A stretch of DNA of 64,000 bases from JANQGG01 sp964642175 (GTDB lineage Bacteria > Bacteroidota > Chlorobiia > Chlorobiales > Chloroherpetonaceae): positions 744,001-808,000 of the forward strand of contig CAZXOK010000001.1 of assembly GCA_964642175.1 (NCBI GenBank). The letters run 5' to 3'. Below are positions 8,925 to 19,600 of the stretch, one piece after another. The notes under the pieces are model-generated. The model saw only the letters and a program-made list of their open reading frames with translations. It searched no databases and was not told the origin of the DNA. Each line of letters starts with the position of its first letter. Position 1 is the first letter of the stretch. A program made the translations under genes and the position numbers.

Positions 8925-10358
8925 ATGGAAAAAATTAGTAATAAAGAACGCATGAAAATAAAGCGTCACGAGATGCCCGAACAGCATCACGATGAACGCA
9001 CCCGGAATTTTGAAGAAGTTAATTACGGATATACACCTGAACTGGCCATGGAAGAAGCCATTCGCTGCATTCAGTGTAAGGATCCGGTATGTATAGCAGG
9101 CTGTCCGGTAAATGTTAAAATTGATGAGTTTATTGAGCTGGTAGCTGAAGGTAAGTTTCTTGAAGCCGCCCAGAAAATCAAAGAAGATAATGCCTTGCCG
9201 GCAATATGCGGACGAGTTTGTCCTCAGGAAGACCAATGCGAACAGGTTTGTGTGATCGGAAAAAAGAATGAACCCGTTGCCATTGGTAATCTTGAGCGAT
9301 TTGTAGCCGACTATGAGCGCAACAGCGGCAAAGTTGTATTGCCAAAAGTAAATGAACCTACAGGCAAAAAGGTGGCTATCGTAGGAAGCGGACCGGCCGG
9401 TTTAAGCTGCGCCAACGATCTGATCCAATGGGGACATGAAGTAACTGTTTTTGAAGCCCTTCACGAACCGGGTGGTGTATTGCTTTATGGAATCCCAGAG
9501 TTCAGACTGCCCAAGAGCATTGTTCATGAAGAGATTGGCAACCTTAAAAAATTAGGTGTAAAATTTGTCACCAATACCGTTATCGGAAGAAGCATCACCA
9601 TTGATGAGCTTCTTGAAGAAGAAGGATTCGACTCTGTATTTGTTGGCGTGGGAGCCGGTTTACCCTGGTTTATGGGAATTCCCGGTGAAAATCTCAACGG
9701 CGTTTATGCAGCCAATGAATTTTTAACCCGGGTTAATCTCATGAAAGCCTATAATCCCGATGAGTACGACTCTCCGGTGTTTGACTGTAAAGATAAAAAT
9801 GTTGCCGTTATTGGTGGTGGTAACACTGCCATGGATGCGGTTCGTACAGCAAAACGCCTTGGGGCTAAAAATGTCCATATCATTTACCGACGCTCTGAAA
9901 AAGAAATGCCGGCTCGTATAGAAGAGATCAAACATGCAAAAGAAGAGGGCGTGGAGTTTAAAATGCTCAACAACCCCATCGAATTTGTTGGTAACGATGA
10001 AGGTTGGCTTACAGGTATCAAGTGCGTGAAAATGGAACTTGGTGAGCCCGACGACAGCGGCCGTCGCCGTCCGGTGCCTATCGAAGGTTCAGAATATGTT
10101 ATTGATACCGATATGGTGGTTATTTCTATTGGTAATGGCTCAAATCCTTTGATCAAACGAACCACCCCGGAAATTGAAACCAGCCGTAAAGGTACTCTGG
10201 TGGTTGATGATGAGACCATGAAAACCTCTAAAGAGAAGGTTTATGCCGGTGGTGATATTGTTACCGGTGGCGCTACGGTTATTCTGGCAATGGGTGCAGG
10301 ACGAAAAGCTGCCAAAGCCATTCATGAAGAACTAATGGGTGTAGAGCGCGAAGTATAA
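8925..10358 (+). CDS. nfnB: NADH-dependent ferredoxin:NADP+ oxidoreductase, large subunit (NfnB/NfnL-like; GltD/SudA family)
   Basis: 477 residues. The N-terminal Fer4-like domain (about 40-125) supplies cysteines for two [4Fe-4S] clusters, seen as CIQCKDPVCIAGCP and CGRVCPQEDQCEQVC. The first Rossmann fold (VAIVGSGPAGLSCANDL) binds FAD. The second (AVIGGGNTAMDAVRTAKRLG) binds NADPH. The C-terminal YAGGDIVTGGATVILAMGAGRKAA motif closes the flavin site. Alone it could be called the small chain of NADPH glutamate synthase, but no gltB lies nearby and the upstream partner is NfnA-like, so the NfnAB complex is the better reading. GGAT precedes the ATG, and a strong terminator follows. Confidence 0.9.
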   Translation: MEKISNKERMKIKRHEMPEQHHDERTRNFEEVNYGYTPELAMEEAIRCIQCKDPVCIAGCPVNVKIDEFIELVAEGKFLEAAQKIKEDNALPAICGRVCPQEDQCEQVCVIGKKNEPVAIGNLERFVADYERNSGKVVLPKVNEPTGKKVAIVGSGPAGLSCANDLIQWGHEVTVFEALHEPGGVLLYGIPEFRLPKSIVHEEIGNLKKLGVKFVTNTVIGRSITIDELLEEEGFDSVFVGVGAGLPWFMGIPGENLNGVYAANEFLTRVNLMKAYNPDEYDSPVFDCKDKNVAVIGGGNTAMDAVRTAKRLGAKNVHIIYRRSEKEMPARIEEIKHAKEEGVEFKMLNNPIEFVGNDEGWLTGIKCVKMELGEPDDSGRRRPVPIEGSEYVIDTDMVVISIGNGSNPLIKRTTPEIETSRKGTLVVDDETMKTSKEKVYAGGDIVTGGATVILAMGAGRKAAKAIHEELMGVEREV

Positions 10359-10699
10359 AATATTTCAGGTCTTATAAAGAATCTGTAAAGGTATCGGGTA
10401 AAGTAACTATTTAATACCCGATACCTTTTTTTATGGAAATACCTTAGATCAATTTTATACTTTTCACCAGAATGGTTATTGTAAAGATATTGAGATGGAT
10501 AAACAGAAGAATAACATTTATAGGGTAGCTTCTCTCACAACCAATTTATAGTTTTGCAGGAAAATCTCTCTCTAACTACTTATTTGATCTCATATTTTTT
10601 ACCTGCTGGAATACGCCTTTTACTTTATAGTTGGGGTATTTCAATTTCAAGCTGCATTTGAGCAAGTTGAAGTCATGAAGAATCATCATCAGTTTAAAG
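10359..10699. other. Intergenic stretch, 341 bases
   Basis: It contains the nfnB terminator (10389-10432). No further gene or recognised RNA was seen. The remaining 270 AT-rich bases presumably hold the promoter of the transporter-ATPase gene at 10700. Confidence 0.5.
10389..10432 (+). terminator. Intrinsic terminator after nfnB
   Basis: AGGTATCGGGTA (10389-10400) pairs perfectly with TACCCGATACCT (10415-10426), a 12-bp stem with a 14-base loop followed by a T-run to 10432. Confidence 0.9.
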
Positions 10700-13600
10700 A
10701 TGGCCAAAGCTAGAAAATTCGGAACGTTCGGTGGTGTATTTACACCATCCATTCTCACGATTCTTGGTGTAATCATGTATTTAAGGTTTCCGGCCATTAT
10801 CGGACAGGCGGGCCTTATAAATACAATAGGCATTGTGGTGATAGCCCATATCATCTCTATCACCAGCAGTTTAAGTGTTGCTTCACTTTCAACCGACAAA
10901 CCTGTGCAAACCGGTGGTACGTATTTCATGATTTCAAGGAGTTTGGGTTTGCCCATCGGGGGGACTTTAGGTTTAGCGTTATTTGTTGGTTTATCATTCA
11001 GCGTTAGTCTATACCTGATCGGTTTTGCCGAAAGCTTTCTGCAATACTGGGGATTGGATGGTGGTATCAATTCGATACGATTAACCGGGTCCATAGTATT
11101 GATTGCCGTTACAACGATTACCTTTATTAGCACCTCGCTTGCTATTAAGTCACAATATTTTATCATGGCAGCCATCGGACTTTCGTTACTTTCCATCTTG
11201 TTTGGCCAACATGACTTTTCTCCAGAGCAAATAAATTTTACCCCATTAGAAACAGCAGCCCCATTTATGGTCTTATTTGGGATTTTTTTCCCGGCAGTAA
11301 CAGGCTTCGAAGCAGGCGTATCCATGTCGGGTGATCTTCAAAATCCTAAAAAATCATTGCCAATAGGCGCAATGCTTGCCGTTGGGGTAGGGTTTGTGGT
11401 TTATATCGGATTAGCGTTTTTTTATAGTTATACCGTAGATGCAGAAGTACTGGCAAACGACCCTCAAATTCTCTTTAAAATATCCCTTGTACCGGTACTT
11501 GTGATTATCGGTATATGGGGAGCTACATTGTCCTCGGCATTAGGAAGTATTTTAGGTGCTCCCCGTATTTTGCAAGCCATTGCAATGGATAAAATTGCAC
11601 CAAAATTTCTTGCAAAAGGAACAGGTAAAACCAATGAACCCCGCAATGCCTTATTGCTTGTCTTCGTGATTGCTGAAGCAGGTATTTTAATTGGTGAATT
11701 AGATGTGATTGCCCGCATTGTATCGATGTTCTTTATCACCACATATGCGTTTTTAAACATGGCCTCTGCTATAGAAAGCTGGTCGAGCTCCGATTTCCGT
11801 CCGGCCTTTAAAGTCCCGCGGTTTGTAAGTGTGTTGGGAGCTCTTTCGGCTTTTATTGTGATGATTCTGCTGGACTTTTTGGCGCTGGCTGGTGCTACCG
11901 TGGTATTGGGCTTATTGTATTTTTACCTCCGTCGAAAAGAGTTGATCCTCGAAACCGGCGATGCATGGAGCAGTTTTTGGACAAATCTTGCTAAAAATGC
12001 ATTGTTAAAACTCAGTAAAAGTAAGGCTGAAAAAAGAAACTGGCGGCCTAATATTGTTTTATTTAGTGGTGGGGAAAAAGCCCGGCCGCACTTGCTTGAA
12101 ATGGGATTGGCGCTTACAGGAAAGCTCGGAGCACTTACCGATTTTAATCTGTCTTACGGGAATCAGAAAAAGGCAATTGCTGAAGATGCAGATCAGTTGA
12201 GTAACCATGTTAACAATCAGGGGTATTTTAAGAGAAGCCTGGCATGCCAGTCGCTTCATGAAGGCATTCAAACCGTGACTAATGTGTATGGCTTCAGTGG
12301 CTTTGAGCCAAATACCGTTCTGATGGGTTGGAGCAAAAATGATGAAAATGCCGATTTCCTCTCAGATATGTTAAAAGACCTCCAGGTAAAAAAGTTAAAT
12401 GCCGTTTTTCTGGATTACAATAAAGAAAACGGGTTTAAGCAAAAAGATAGTATCGATATCTGGTGGAATGGAAAAGGCCGGCATCTTTCGTTCTCGTTAA
12501 ATATTCTCAGGTTTTTGCTGTCGGATGCGTCGTGGCGCGATGCCCATGTACGAATCATGATTATTAATAGCGACACCTCGTATCACGATAACTTATATCG
12601 TAATACGAATGCAGTTTTGCAGGAAAAACGGATCGAAGCAGAAGTGAAAGTTATAAGTGATGATTTTGGCTCGCGAACACTCGAAGAAATAATTAAATCA
12701 GAATCCAATAATACCGATTTAATTATTCTGGGCTTGTCTCAGAAAAGTATTGCACACCGCCCGGATTACAACATTCAAAGAGTCAACACGATTTGTGAAA
12801 TGCCTGTCAGTACTCTGCTTTTAAGTCCTTCTGACGAATTTGAAGAAATCAACCTTATTGAAAGACAGGTTTCAAAACCAAGTCAGCTTACCAGTGTTAT
12901 CTCGGTTCAGCCGGCTCAATTACCTGAAATTGAAATTGATGTTGTTAAAAATAAGGTTCTGCAACTTGATGAAGACTTAATGAAGATTGGCCATGAGTTC
13001 TGCAATCAAACCGTTACGAAAGCAACCCAGCAAATAAAAACCATTTCTTCAAACCTTAATGAATCAGCTGGGCACACTCTTGCCACATTAACAAAAGAGC
13101 TTGAGGAGAGTGATAAGCATGAATATCAAAAAACCATTAACCGCAATCAAATTGCGTTTCTTAGAAATACGTTAAAAATATTTCAGAACGATAATGCGGT
13201 GATCATAAAGGAAACGGAAGCAGCATTACAAAACGGCATATCCGACGTCCTGAACCAATTGGAAAGTTATTTTGAGCAATCATCTGAGACAATCGTGGTG
13301 CCCTATCAGTTACCGGCAAAAAAGAAAGAGAAGATGCTTCAATTTCCATACCGTAAGGCTCTTAGATATTATTATCAAAGAAAAACAAAAGTGATATTTG
13401 GCCAGCAGCTAGCACTGTTTGAAGAGGCATCAAAAAACATGCTGATGGATTTGCGAAACCTGATTTTGGAAGCAAATGACAAACTGGAAAAGCTGTTTCG
13501 GGATAGCCAAAAAACAGGTACAACCTCAAACGATGAACTAGCCATTATTATTAAGAGATTTGAAGTTTTAAATGAACAGTTCGAAAAAACAGCCTCATCC

Positions 13601-15718
13601 TTTATTCAAGTCTTTATAGGTAGTTTGCGCAGAATGAGTATCGATCTTTCAGAGAACCTTAGAACACCCGAAAATCTGAAACTTGCCAAAAAAAGAATTG
13701 ATAAAAAGAAATTTAAACCAAATGATAAAGTTCAGGTTTATGCCGAAAACTGGGGTGCAGGTATGCTGCTTCTGAACAATGCAGTTTGCCTGGATGTGAT
13801 GGTTCTTTCAAAAAAAGTCTTGTTTGGAAACATTATCAAAAAAGGAAATAGTCGAGTATCATCCGTTCTTACCGAGGCTCTTTTTACGGGTCAGAAAGCA
13901 TTAATTGAAAATCTTAAGACTGTTATACAAGATCCGCAATCAAATATTTCACCAGTTGCTTTTCCTGATTCGCTCACGATGAAAATACCAATTAACGAAG
14001 CAATTGAAAAGGCTTCATCGTTGGTTGAAGATCTGCCAGAAGAGCTGTCATTACCCGAATCGATTTATAAAGAAAGTGAATTTTTACCTTTTAGTGAGTA
14101 TAACCCGGTAACGGTGGATGTGATCAAATCTACAAATTATTTTGTGGATGTGTTATTGAATGAACCTTTGTATAGGGAATTTGAAAATCTTGAGGCTTTG
14201 GTTAAAAAAGCCATTATTGAGTCGAAAGAAGCTAACAGTATGCTGCTGTTTCATAAGGGAAACCAGCAAATGATAAACTCAGAACAGGGAAAGCTGGAGT
14301 CAGATGTGTCGCTCTTTAAAAAATTGCTAAAACAAATTGAAGAAGAAAAGATAAAAGTTGAAACGGCTGTTGAACGCATTGATCATTATACCGGCAGTTA
14401 CATTAATGAAGCCTTTTCAAAACTTTATTATCATTCTATTATTGAATCCTGTAAAAAGCTTGAGTCGGGCGAAAGAGTTATCAAAAGCAAGCGACTCTCA
14501 TTGTCTTTAGCTAACCTTTCTGATACTATTAAGCATCAATTGAATAATGGGTTGGTTTATATCTTAAACAGTGCAAGCAGCAGCATCATATTCTCAAGAA
14601 AATACCTTGAGGAGCACCAAAGCCGGGTGGCTGAAAAAAAAGAAATATTAGACCTTGTTGATAAGTTATTACCCGATCCAAGGATTTATAAATCCGTCCC
14701 CATTTTTTACCGGAACCTTATGAGCAGCAGTTCGAAGATTACTGATGAGTTTTGGGTACCACGGGATCAGGAAATGAAAGCTATTAAAGAAGCGCTTGCC
14801 AGGCACAAGCGTGGATATGGCGGAGCAGTGTTTATTACAGGTGTTCATGGTGCGGGTAAAACAACCCTGTCCAGGTATGCGATAAATCATCTTTTTACCT
14901 CAAAAAACACATACTGGATACAACCACCGGTAGAAGGATCAACTGACCCTGATGTATTGTTTAAAGAGTTCAAAATCCAAACAGGCAACTCCGGCAATTT
15001 TAATGACATTTTTAACAACATACCTTACGAAAGTGTCATTGTAATGAACGACTTTGAATTATGGTGGGAGCGACGTCCGGGAGGCGGCCAGGCGATTCAA
15101 CAAATGATGAGTTTGATAAAACTTTACAGTCAAAAAGTATTCATTATTCTAAACTGTAATACATATGCCTATAAAGCGTTGCAACAAATTTACAATATCA
15201 ATGAGTTTAGTCTGGCTACAATTGCTTGCAGTCCGTTTAATGCAAGAGAGTTACAGAATATGATTATTCGACGCCACAAGTCCAGTGGCATTACATTAAC
15301 TTATAAACACAGAGAAGAAGACAATATACCTCAGCTCATCTATTCATTCATTTTTAATCGCTATTTCGTCATATCAGGCGGCACGCCTGGAGTAGCATTG
15401 AATCTATGGAAAGCCAATATTACCAATATTAAAAATGATATGATTGAGATAAAAAAACCGGAAAAAATTCCGTTGGGTGTTTTATCCGACTTGCCTAAAG
15501 AGTGGATTCTGATTTTGGCTTTGTTCCTGCAACATAAAAATATAGATGTCCATAAATTATCAAGGCTAATTTCAACATCTGTTGCTGAAGCCGAAGTATT
15601 GCTGTTATCCCTTGAAAATGCCGGTTTGATCGTCAGAAAATCAGACAGGGTTTATACCTTTGGCAGAAATATTGAGCCGCTTATTGATGAAGTATGTACC
15701 GATAAAGGATTGATTTAA
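10700..15718 (+). CDS. Cation-chloride cotransporter (SLC12-like) fused to a coiled helical region and a C-terminal P-loop NTPase, 1672 aa
   Basis: Residues 1 to about 420 form a 12-helix amino acid/polyamine/organocation transporter of cation-chloride cotransporter type. Matching segments are ILGVIMYLRFPAIIGQAGL, GGTYFMISRSLGLPIGGT, FFPAVTGFEAGVSMSGDLQ and GATLSSALGSILGAPRILQ. Residues about 440-735 resemble the SLC12 cytosolic domain, including DSIDIWWNGKGRHLSFSL near residue 583. Residues about 740-1350 are long, Lys/Glu-rich and mostly helical, with no domain I recognise. Residues about 1360-1672 hold an NTPase with Walker A GVHGAGKTT at 1381-1389, a Walker B-like VIVMNDFE at 1446-1453, and a C-terminal winged-helix-like segment. 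Bacterial members of this transporter family normally stop after the cytosolic domain. The upstream in-frame stop at 10676 fixes the ATG at 10700. Eleven bases separate it from the MscS-like gene. Confidence 0.88.
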   Translation: MAKARKFGTFGGVFTPSILTILGVIMYLRFPAIIGQAGLINTIGIVVIAHIISITSSLSVASLSTDKPVQTGGTYFMISRSLGLPIGGTLGLALFVGLSFSVSLYLIGFAESFLQYWGLDGGINSIRLTGSIVLIAVTTITFISTSLAIKSQYFIMAAIGLSLLSILFGQHDFSPEQINFTPLETAAPFMVLFGIFFPAVTGFEAGVSMSGDLQNPKKSLPIGAMLAVGVGFVVYIGLAFFYSYTVDAEVLANDPQILFKISLVPVLVIIGIWGATLSSALGSILGAPRILQAIAMDKIAPKFLAKGTGKTNEPRNALLLVFVIAEAGILIGELDVIARIVSMFFITTYAFLNMASAIESWSSSDFRPAFKVPRFVSVLGALSAFIVMILLDFLALAGATVVLGLLYFYLRRKELILETGDAWSSFWTNLAKNALLKLSKSKAEKRNWRPNIVLFSGGEKARPHLLEMGLALTGKLGALTDFNLSYGNQKKAIAEDADQLSNHVNNQGYFKRSLACQSLHEGIQTVTNVYGFSGFEPNTVLMGWSKNDENADFLSDMLKDLQVKKLNAVFLDYNKENGFKQKDSIDIWWNGKGRHLSFSLNILRFLLSDASWRDAHVRIMIINSDTSYHDNLYRNTNAVLQEKRIEAEVKVISDDFGSRTLEEIIKSESNNTDLIILGLSQKSIAHRPDYNIQRVNTICEMPVSTLLLSPSDEFEEINLIERQVSKPSQLTSVISVQPAQLPEIEIDVVKNKVLQLDEDLMKIGHEFCNQTVTKATQQIKTISSNLNESAGHTLATLTKELEESDKHEYQKTINRNQIAFLRNTLKIFQNDNAVIIKETEAALQNGISDVLNQLESYFEQSSETIVVPYQLPAKKKEKMLQFPYRKALRYYYQRKTKVIFGQQLALFEEASKNMLMDLRNLILEANDKLEKLFRDSQKTGTTSNDELAIIIKRFEVLNEQFEKTASSFIQVFIGSLRRMSIDLSENLRTPENLKLAKKRIDKKKFKPNDKVQVYAENWGAGMLLLNNAVCLDVMVLSKKVLFGNIIKKGNSRVSSVLTEALFTGQKALIENLKTVIQDPQSNISPVAFPDSLTMKIPINEAIEKASSLVEDLPEELSLPESIYKESEFLPFSEYNPVTVDVIKSTNYFVDVLLNEPLYREFENLEALVKKAIIESKEANSMLLFHKGNQQMINSEQGKLESDVSLFKKLLKQIEEEKIKVETAVERIDHYTGSYINEAFSKLYYHSIIESCKKLESGERVIKSKRLSLSLANLSDTIKHQLNNGLVYILNSASSSIIFSRKYLEEHQSRVAEKKEILDLVDKLLPDPRIYKSVPIFYRNLMSSSSKITDEFWVPRDQEMKAIKEALARHKRGYGGAVFITGVHGAGKTTLSRYAINHLFTSKNTYWIQPPVEGSTDPDVLFKEFKIQTGNSGNFNDIFNNIPYESVIVMNDFELWWERRPGGGQAIQQMMSLIKLYSQKVFIILNCNTYAYKALQQIYNINEFSLATIACSPFNARELQNMIIRRHKSSGITLTYKHREEDNIPQLIYSFIFNRYFVISGGTPGVALNLWKANITNIKNDMIEIKKPEKIPLGVLSDLPKEWILILALFLQHKNIDVHKLSRLISTSVAEAEVLLLSLENAGLIVRKSDRVYTFGRNIEPLIDEVCTDKGLI

Positions 15719-15729
15719 AAATCACTGAT

Positions 15730-16446
15730 ATGATAGTAGAATTTTTCATACTTGCTGCGATTATCTTTTTCGGTTTCAGGATTGTGAATGTCATAACCTT
15801 ACGATTCAAAATTTTCTTTAACCTGAAAGATCATTTGCTTCATATTGTTCCAGTGATTGAATTGCTTACCTGGATCACGTATGCAATTTGGATCGCAAAA
15901 GTCATATATGATTCCAATCATAATTTTGCTCTGATCTCAATCGCAATATTTTTTGTTTTAACCGCTTTCCCGCTGTTTATCTTAATCAGAGATTTTGCAA
16001 TTGGCGTACTACTTAAACTGCAAAGCAAGATTGTTGAAGGTGCTTATATCGATATTGAAGATATAAATGGAGTGGTTAAGCAAGCCGGATATCTGAGGTT
16101 CGATATTGAAAATAATAAGGGTAACATTACTTCAATCCCATACCATTACATATATGGGAAAAAAATATCAAGGTATGGAAACAACCATCATCTTGAAAAA
16201 GTAACTATTGAATTTGAATGCCCTGAACATTTAAACACAAGTGATGTTATTGAACGGATAAAAAAAGAAGTCATGAATACATCCTGGGTAGCCTTATCTG
16301 AACCGCCAATAATTGAAAGTACAAAGGTTGTGAATGGACAGTTATTTGTGATGATACGCGTTTATTTACAAGACAAAGCACAAGTGGAAAAAGTGAAGCG
16401 TGTTGTGAGTTCGTACTTATTATCCACCAGTCAGAATAAAAGCTGA
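15730..16446 (+). CDS. Small MscS-like mechanosensitive channel
   Basis: 238 residues. Three or four hydrophobic helices occupy about 1-105, ending in a pore-helix-like segment (LIRDFAIGVLLKLQSKI). The MscS beta domain follows, with VEGAYIDIEDINGVVKQAGY, ITSIPYHYIYGKKIS, and a C-terminal alpha/beta part. MscS channels release solutes when turgor is too high. The N-terminal region is shorter than in larger MscS paralogues and comparable to E. coli MscS. It starts 11 bases after the cotransporter-ATPase gene, so the two are almost certainly one transcript, which suggests a shared role in ion and volume control. A long imperfect hairpin with a T-run about 130 bases downstream may end the transcript. 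Confidence 0.82.
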   Translation: MIVEFFILAAIIFFGFRIVNVITLRFKIFFNLKDHLLHIVPVIELLTWITYAIWIAKVIYDSNHNFALISIAIFFVLTAFPLFILIRDFAIGVLLKLQSKIVEGAYIDIEDINGVVKQAGYLRFDIENNKGNITSIPYHYIYGKKISRYGNNHHLEKVTIEFECPEHLNTSDVIERIKKEVMNTSWVALSEPPIIESTKVVNGQLFVMIRVYLQDKAQVEKVKRVVSSYLLSTSQNKS

Positions 16447-16577
16447 ATCTTACCTGCTAAATAATTAAAACTCCTAACTGCACCATTACTCGCTGCACTA
16501 TCATCAGTGACTCCCGGTTACAATAAAGGCATCATCTTAATACAGTTTAGGTTTATATAACAATAGCTACGCAACGC

Positions 16578-16619
16578 AAAAAGATTATTTGGATTTCAAA
16601 TAATCCTAATTATCTTTTT
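16578..16619 (+). terminator. Hairpin with T-run upstream of the bchH homologue
   Basis: AAAAAGAT (16578-16585) pairs with ATCTTTTT (16612-16619). Inside, GGATT pairs with AATCC, making a long imperfect AT-rich stem ending in a T-run. It probably terminates the cotransporter/MscS transcript, but it lies in the leader of the bchH-like gene, so a regulatory role is also possible. Confidence 0.5.
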
Positions 16620-16686
16620 CGACTTTAGTTTTTGTTCTTCAAATAAAGGCATTAATCCACTTAATGTTAGTCAAGGAGCTTGAAAT

Positions 16687-19600
16687 ATGGGTGAGTTAAA
16701 AAAAATTGTTGCGGTATTAGGTATGGAACAATACAGCCGCAGAGTCTGGACCGATGTGATAAATCGTATGAAAGATGAAGCTGTTGTATGCCAATACACC
16801 GATGTTGACTTAGAGAATAAAAACCCCAAACTCCAACAAGATTTACTAGAAGCCGATTGTGTGTTTTCCAGCATGATCCAGTTTCGTGAGCAGGTCGAAT
16901 GGTTTAAAGACAATATTGAAAAGGGTGATGTGAAAACCGTTTTTGTCTATGAGTCTATGCCGGAAGCCATGGAATTGACACATGTTGGCGATTACGTGGT
17001 TAAAGGCGGTGGCGGCGGTATGCCCGATATGGTTAAAAAAGTGGCCAAAATCTTGGTTAAAGGTCGCGATGAAGATACGCTTTTTGGATACGTTAAGCTC
17101 CTGAAGATGATGCGTAAGATCCTGCCTTTGATCCCCAAAAAAGCCAAGGACTTCAAGAACTGGATGCAGGTTTATGCCTACTGGACCAATCCTTCACCTG
17201 AAAATCTGGTGAATATGTTCAGGTTGATCCTGAATGAATATTTTGAAGAATCATTCAAGGTTGCCCCGTTAGTGGAAACCCCTAACATGGGTCTTTACCA
17301 TCCCGATAAGGAAGGATTGTTCAAAGATACTTCCCAATATCTTTCCTGGTCTAAAAAGCGGATTAAATCAACAGGGATTGATCCGAAAAAAGCTTCAAAA
17401 ATCGGATTGCTTTTCTTCAGAAAGCATTTGCTGCAGGAGAAAGACTACATTGATGATACCATCAGAGCATATGAGAAAAAAGGCTTGTTTGTCTATCCCA
17501 TCTTTGTGATGGGTGTGGAAGGCCATGTTGTTGTGCGTGATTGGCTGATGAAAGAAAAAATTGATCTCCTGGTAAATATGATGGGATTCGGATTGGTTGG
17601 CGGTCCTGCCGGCTCAACCAAGCCCGGTACCTCTGCTGATGCCCGAGCTGAAATTCTGGGAAATCTGGATGTGCCTTATATGGTGGCCCAGCCGCTTTAT
17701 ATGCAGGATTTCAACTCCTGGAACAGCGTTGGCGTAGCCCCAATGCAAACCACCATAACCTACTCCCTGCCTGAAATGGATGGCGCTATCAATCCAATTG
17801 TGCTGGGGGCGTTGAATGAAGGACGGATTGAAACCGTACCTGATCGTCTGGACCGGCTTGTAGATCTCTCAAAAAAATGGGCCGATCTTCGCAAAAAATC
17901 AAATAAAGAAAAGAAAATTGCCCTGGTTGCTTACGATTATCCTCCGGGATTGGGTAAAAAAGCCAGTGCCGCGCTACTGGATGTACCGACTACCATTCTT
18001 GAAATATTAAAACGCCTCGATGCTGAAGGTTACAATGTGGGTTCTATACCCGAATCAGCTGAGGTGCTGCTTAAACAGTTGGATGAAACGACTGATCATC
18101 AACAGCAAGTTCAGAGTCCCGATGCCTTGTGTGTGGATAAAGAAGAATTCAGCAAACTAACCTCGCAAACAGAACGCGACCGCATTGAAGAACGCTGGGG
18201 TGCGTTTCCCGGTGATATTGTGCCAGTGGGTGATGAAAAAGTCTTCCTTGGCGGCCTTCAGTTTGGAAATGTCTTTATTGGCATTCAGCCTCGCCTGGGT
18301 GTTCATGGCGATCCCATGCGGTTGATTTTTGACAAAGAAAACACCCCGCATCACCAGTATATAGCATTTTATCGCTGGTTGAGCCGTTCGTTTAATGCCG
18401 ATGCTATGATTCACGTGGGGATGCACGGATCGGTAGAATGGATGCCCGGACTGCAACTGGGACTTACCAGCAGATGCTGGCCCGATGCGCTTTGTGGCGA
18501 AATTCCTCATATGTACATCTACCCGGTCAATAACCCGAGTGAAGCCAATATGGCTAAACGCCGCGGGCTGGCCACCATGGTCTCACACGCCATTCCGCCG
18601 CTGGCCAGATCAGGTCTCTATAAAGAACTGCCGGCATTAAAAGACATGATTGACGATTACCGCGAACGTGGTCTGGACAGATCCGAAGATCCTGAAACCC
18701 AGGAAGCGTTATTTGAAAAAGTAGAGCAGCTTAACCTGAACGACGACTGTCCTCGCATTCAGGGCGAATCCTTTACCGACTATTTAAGTCGGTTATACAC
18801 CTACTTGCGCGAACTTGAAAACCGCCTGATCTCCAATTCGTTGCATGTCTTTGGCCAGGCTGCACCGATCGACTCACAGGTGATCACAGTTACCGAGACT
18901 CTGAAAGTCCGCGGAAACTGCCATGCATTGCCTTCCATTTTCCTGAGCACTCACGAAGATGGTGCGGCCTATCAGAACAGCTATACCGTGCTGGCAGCTC
19001 ATTCCAGAAAAGGTGAAAAGAACGCCATTGAGCTACGTGAGAAAATTGATGAGGCTTGCAAAGAGTTTGTTGAGAAAACCATTTTTGAAAAACAACATCC
19101 AAAGCCGATTTTCCAAAAACTTACCAACAATGCCCAGATCAATGATGAGATGATCCAGGCCTTGGATCAGGCCTTACATGAGGGGCGTCAGGTTGTTCGT
19201 GCCCTGGAGGATAATACCTCTGAAATGAATGCGCTCATACATGTATTAAAAGGTTGTTACCTGCCGGCCGGGCCGGGTGGCGATATTATTCGCGATGGTT
19301 CTAATGTTTTACCAACCGGGCGAAACATCCATGCCATAGATCCATGGCGTATTCCATCAGAAGCAGCCTTTGCCCGTGGCACTCAAATTGCCGATTCGTT
19401 GATCAAAAAGCATATTGAAGAAAACGACGGACAGTATCCCGAAACCATTGCCCAGGTGCTTTGGGGATTGGATACCATTAAAACCAAGGGTGAAGCCGTT
19501 GCGGTCATCATCCGCTTAATTGGCGCCAAGCCCGACTACGATGCCCAGGGCAAGATCAGCCGCTATGTGCTTATTCCATTGGAAAGCCTTGGTCGTCCGC

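Noticed and set aside
10576..11325. 249-codon open frame on the minus strand
   Set aside because: It is antisense to the strongly conserved first transmembrane helices of the cotransporter and its product has no family features.
16447..16686. Possible cobalamin riboswitch before the bchH homologue
   Set aside because: No B12-box-like conserved core was seen; only a terminator-like hairpin is present.
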